The position numbers and the translations under genes are program-made. From NCBI GenBank assembly GCA_947311845.1, contig CAMZMU010000117.1:74609978-74673977 (forward strand): DNA of 64,000 nt, given 5' to 3'. Source of the DNA: Poa pratensis (taxonomy: Eukaryota > Streptophyta > Magnoliopsida > Poales > Poaceae). The notes beneath the pieces were generated by a model. It did no database searches and had not been told where the DNA came from. It saw nothing but the letters and a program-made list of their open reading frames with translations. Positions 62,961-64,000 of the stretch are shown one piece after another (position 1 is the stretch's first letter; each line of letters begins with the position of its first letter).

Positions 62961-63510
62961 TGTCGCAGCAGTGGAACACGGAGTTCCCCTAGTGCTGCCA
63001 AAGTGGGTCCACCCTATGTGGGCCCAAGATGAAGATGGACAAGACCAAGACTCAAGTCAAGCTGGCGGGTTCACCGTCAGGACAAGCAAGGGCTACGTCG
63101 ACAAAGGGCTCCGGTCCTGGGGGCCTACCGGGTCCCCGAACCAAGCAAGAAGGCAAGGAAGGACCCGAGAGCCCGAGTTCCCGGCAGGAGGCCAGGCTCC
63201 CTCTCGGGTACTTCCCCACATCACTGTGGATAAGCTCTCCACCTCACGCTAGAAGAACTCAGAGACTTGGGAAGCAAGGCGAAGGTAGCGCGGGCGGGAA
63301 GCACAGCCCGTGGTGGTGTCAGCCCCTGTCCAACCCAAGGCGGACGCTCCCACCTAACCCAAAGGAGACGCTAGGCTGAGAAGAGGCCACGTCTCCCCCT
63401 AAACTAGATGAGGAGGGTCCTTCACGCCGAAGGTCCCTCGTGCCCCTCACGTGACCCTGTGGCAACCCCTTAGCCTATAAAAGGAGGACCAAGTCACAGA
63501 GGAAGGGGAG
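62961..63510 (+). repeat. Second Gypsy-type element, right LTR, truncated
   Basis: Begins TGTCGCAGCAGTGGAACACG and matches the left LTR to GGAAGGGGAG at 63510, after which unrelated sequence starts. Confidence 0.9.
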
Positions 63511-64000
63511 AACAATGATTCAAATCAAACATGAGTAAAATGAATATATATGGCCAAATAAAAGGAGTATCTCCCGTGGAAATGTGTTGGTGGTGATCGG
63601 CGACGACAAGTGCCATTGCATCCTCCAGCGACCTTTGATGCGACTTCGGGTTTACCGAGGTCTCGGTGAAAACCCTACACTAACCTTAGTCAAGGTCGGC
63701 GATGGTCATTCTCGGACGTTGCTTCCCTTTTAGGAGGCATTGTTTGTGAGCCCCTTCACCTCCTACGTCGGTTGTGCTGGTGTTGGCTGTTCATGTCTTA
63801 TTACTTTATCTCCGGCTAGGTGGATGCGCGGCCTTGGGGCCGACGTGGACGTCGGAGCGGCGGCTCCGGAAGATCCTTTCCTTTGTGTCGAGGTGTAGGG
63901 TGTAGTCTTTGCCCGCTTGGGAGGAAGAGTCATCGTCTCCTTTGGAGAGCCGTGGGCTGACATGTAGGGCGTAGTCTTTGTTCTTCTTATATGCTGACCA
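63511..64000. other. Retroelement-like flank, no gene recognised
   Basis: GC-rich non-coding sequence. 63829-63869 (GCGGCCTTGGGGCCGACGTG onward) is related to the repeat at 20932-21210, which suggests a shared dispersed element family. Confidence 0.5.

Larger units (their letters stand above)
56832..63510 (+). mobile_element. Second Gypsy-type LTR retrotransposon, gag kept, pol absent, antisense gene present, 3' LTR truncated
   Basis: The left LTR (56832-57766) is followed by a primer site. The right LTR starts at 62961 after a CGGGGGCTAC purine tract but stops at 63510, about 385 bp before its expected end. The two copies differ by roughly 3 percent over 550 bp by eye. Gag lies at 58029-58666; no protease, reverse transcriptase or integrase is found. 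The rest is an antisense gene (59196-62517). The element appears non-autonomous. The truncated right end prevents finding a target duplication. Confidence 0.9.

Overview
The window reads as a piece of a grass nuclear genome, most likely Pooideae and plausibly Triticeae. Evidence: intron-split genes with GT..AG junctions, GC-rich first exons, several Stowaway-type MITEs with CTCCCTCC ends and TA duplications, nested LTR retrotransposons, a SINE and a LINE remnant. Species is an inference; nothing in the sequence names it.

Layout. (1) 1-15.8 kb: a tandem array of three class-P alcohol dehydrogenase genes on the minus strand. The first is cut by the left edge (exons 1-3 present), the second (5375-7721) is intact in nine exons coding for exactly 379 residues, and the third (12317-15342) is a pseudogene that lost exon 4 and 37 bp of exon 6 and took in three inverted-repeat elements. 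All three share a TATATATA box and an upstream CCCCGGTTTTG block resembling the anaerobic response element of grass Adh genes. A LINE 3' remnant lies between genes 2 and 3. (2) 16.2-21.2 kb: a tRNA-Lys(TTT), duplicated segments, a 25-nt micro-retroposon and retroelement-like GC-rich repeats. (3) 21.4-28.8 kb: a single-exon PLS/E-class PPR gene (plus strand) and a complete ten-exon serine carboxypeptidase-like gene (minus strand, 471 residues). (4) 31.1-43.7 kb: a young Copia element (233-bp LTRs with one mismatch, CCCAT target duplication) split by a Gypsy element that lost its 5' LTR and most of gag-pol and carries a decayed antisense gene. (5) 46.0-56.65 kb: two tandem minus-strand Ulp1-type (C48) SUMO/ubiquitin-like protease genes. 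One codes for a normal single-domain protein of 275 residues. The other, by my exon model, codes for a 506-residue protein with two Ulp1 domains in one reading frame, the second lacking the catalytic cysteine. (6) 56.8-63.5 kb: a second Gypsy-type element whose LTR starts 186 bp upstream of the start codon of the two-domain gene. It keeps gag, lacks pol, and carries a better preserved antisense gene of the same general plan as that in the first Gypsy element.

The cellular genes do not form a pathway. They are local tandem families (Adh, Ulp1) and two single genes in a retrotransposon-rich setting. The most unusual object is the two-domain Ulp1 gene: every exon boundary keeps frame through an internal 1.28-kb duplication, with a mosaic exon at the joint. 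All exon models were derived by hand from splice consensus, family conservation and frame closure; no expression or database evidence was available.
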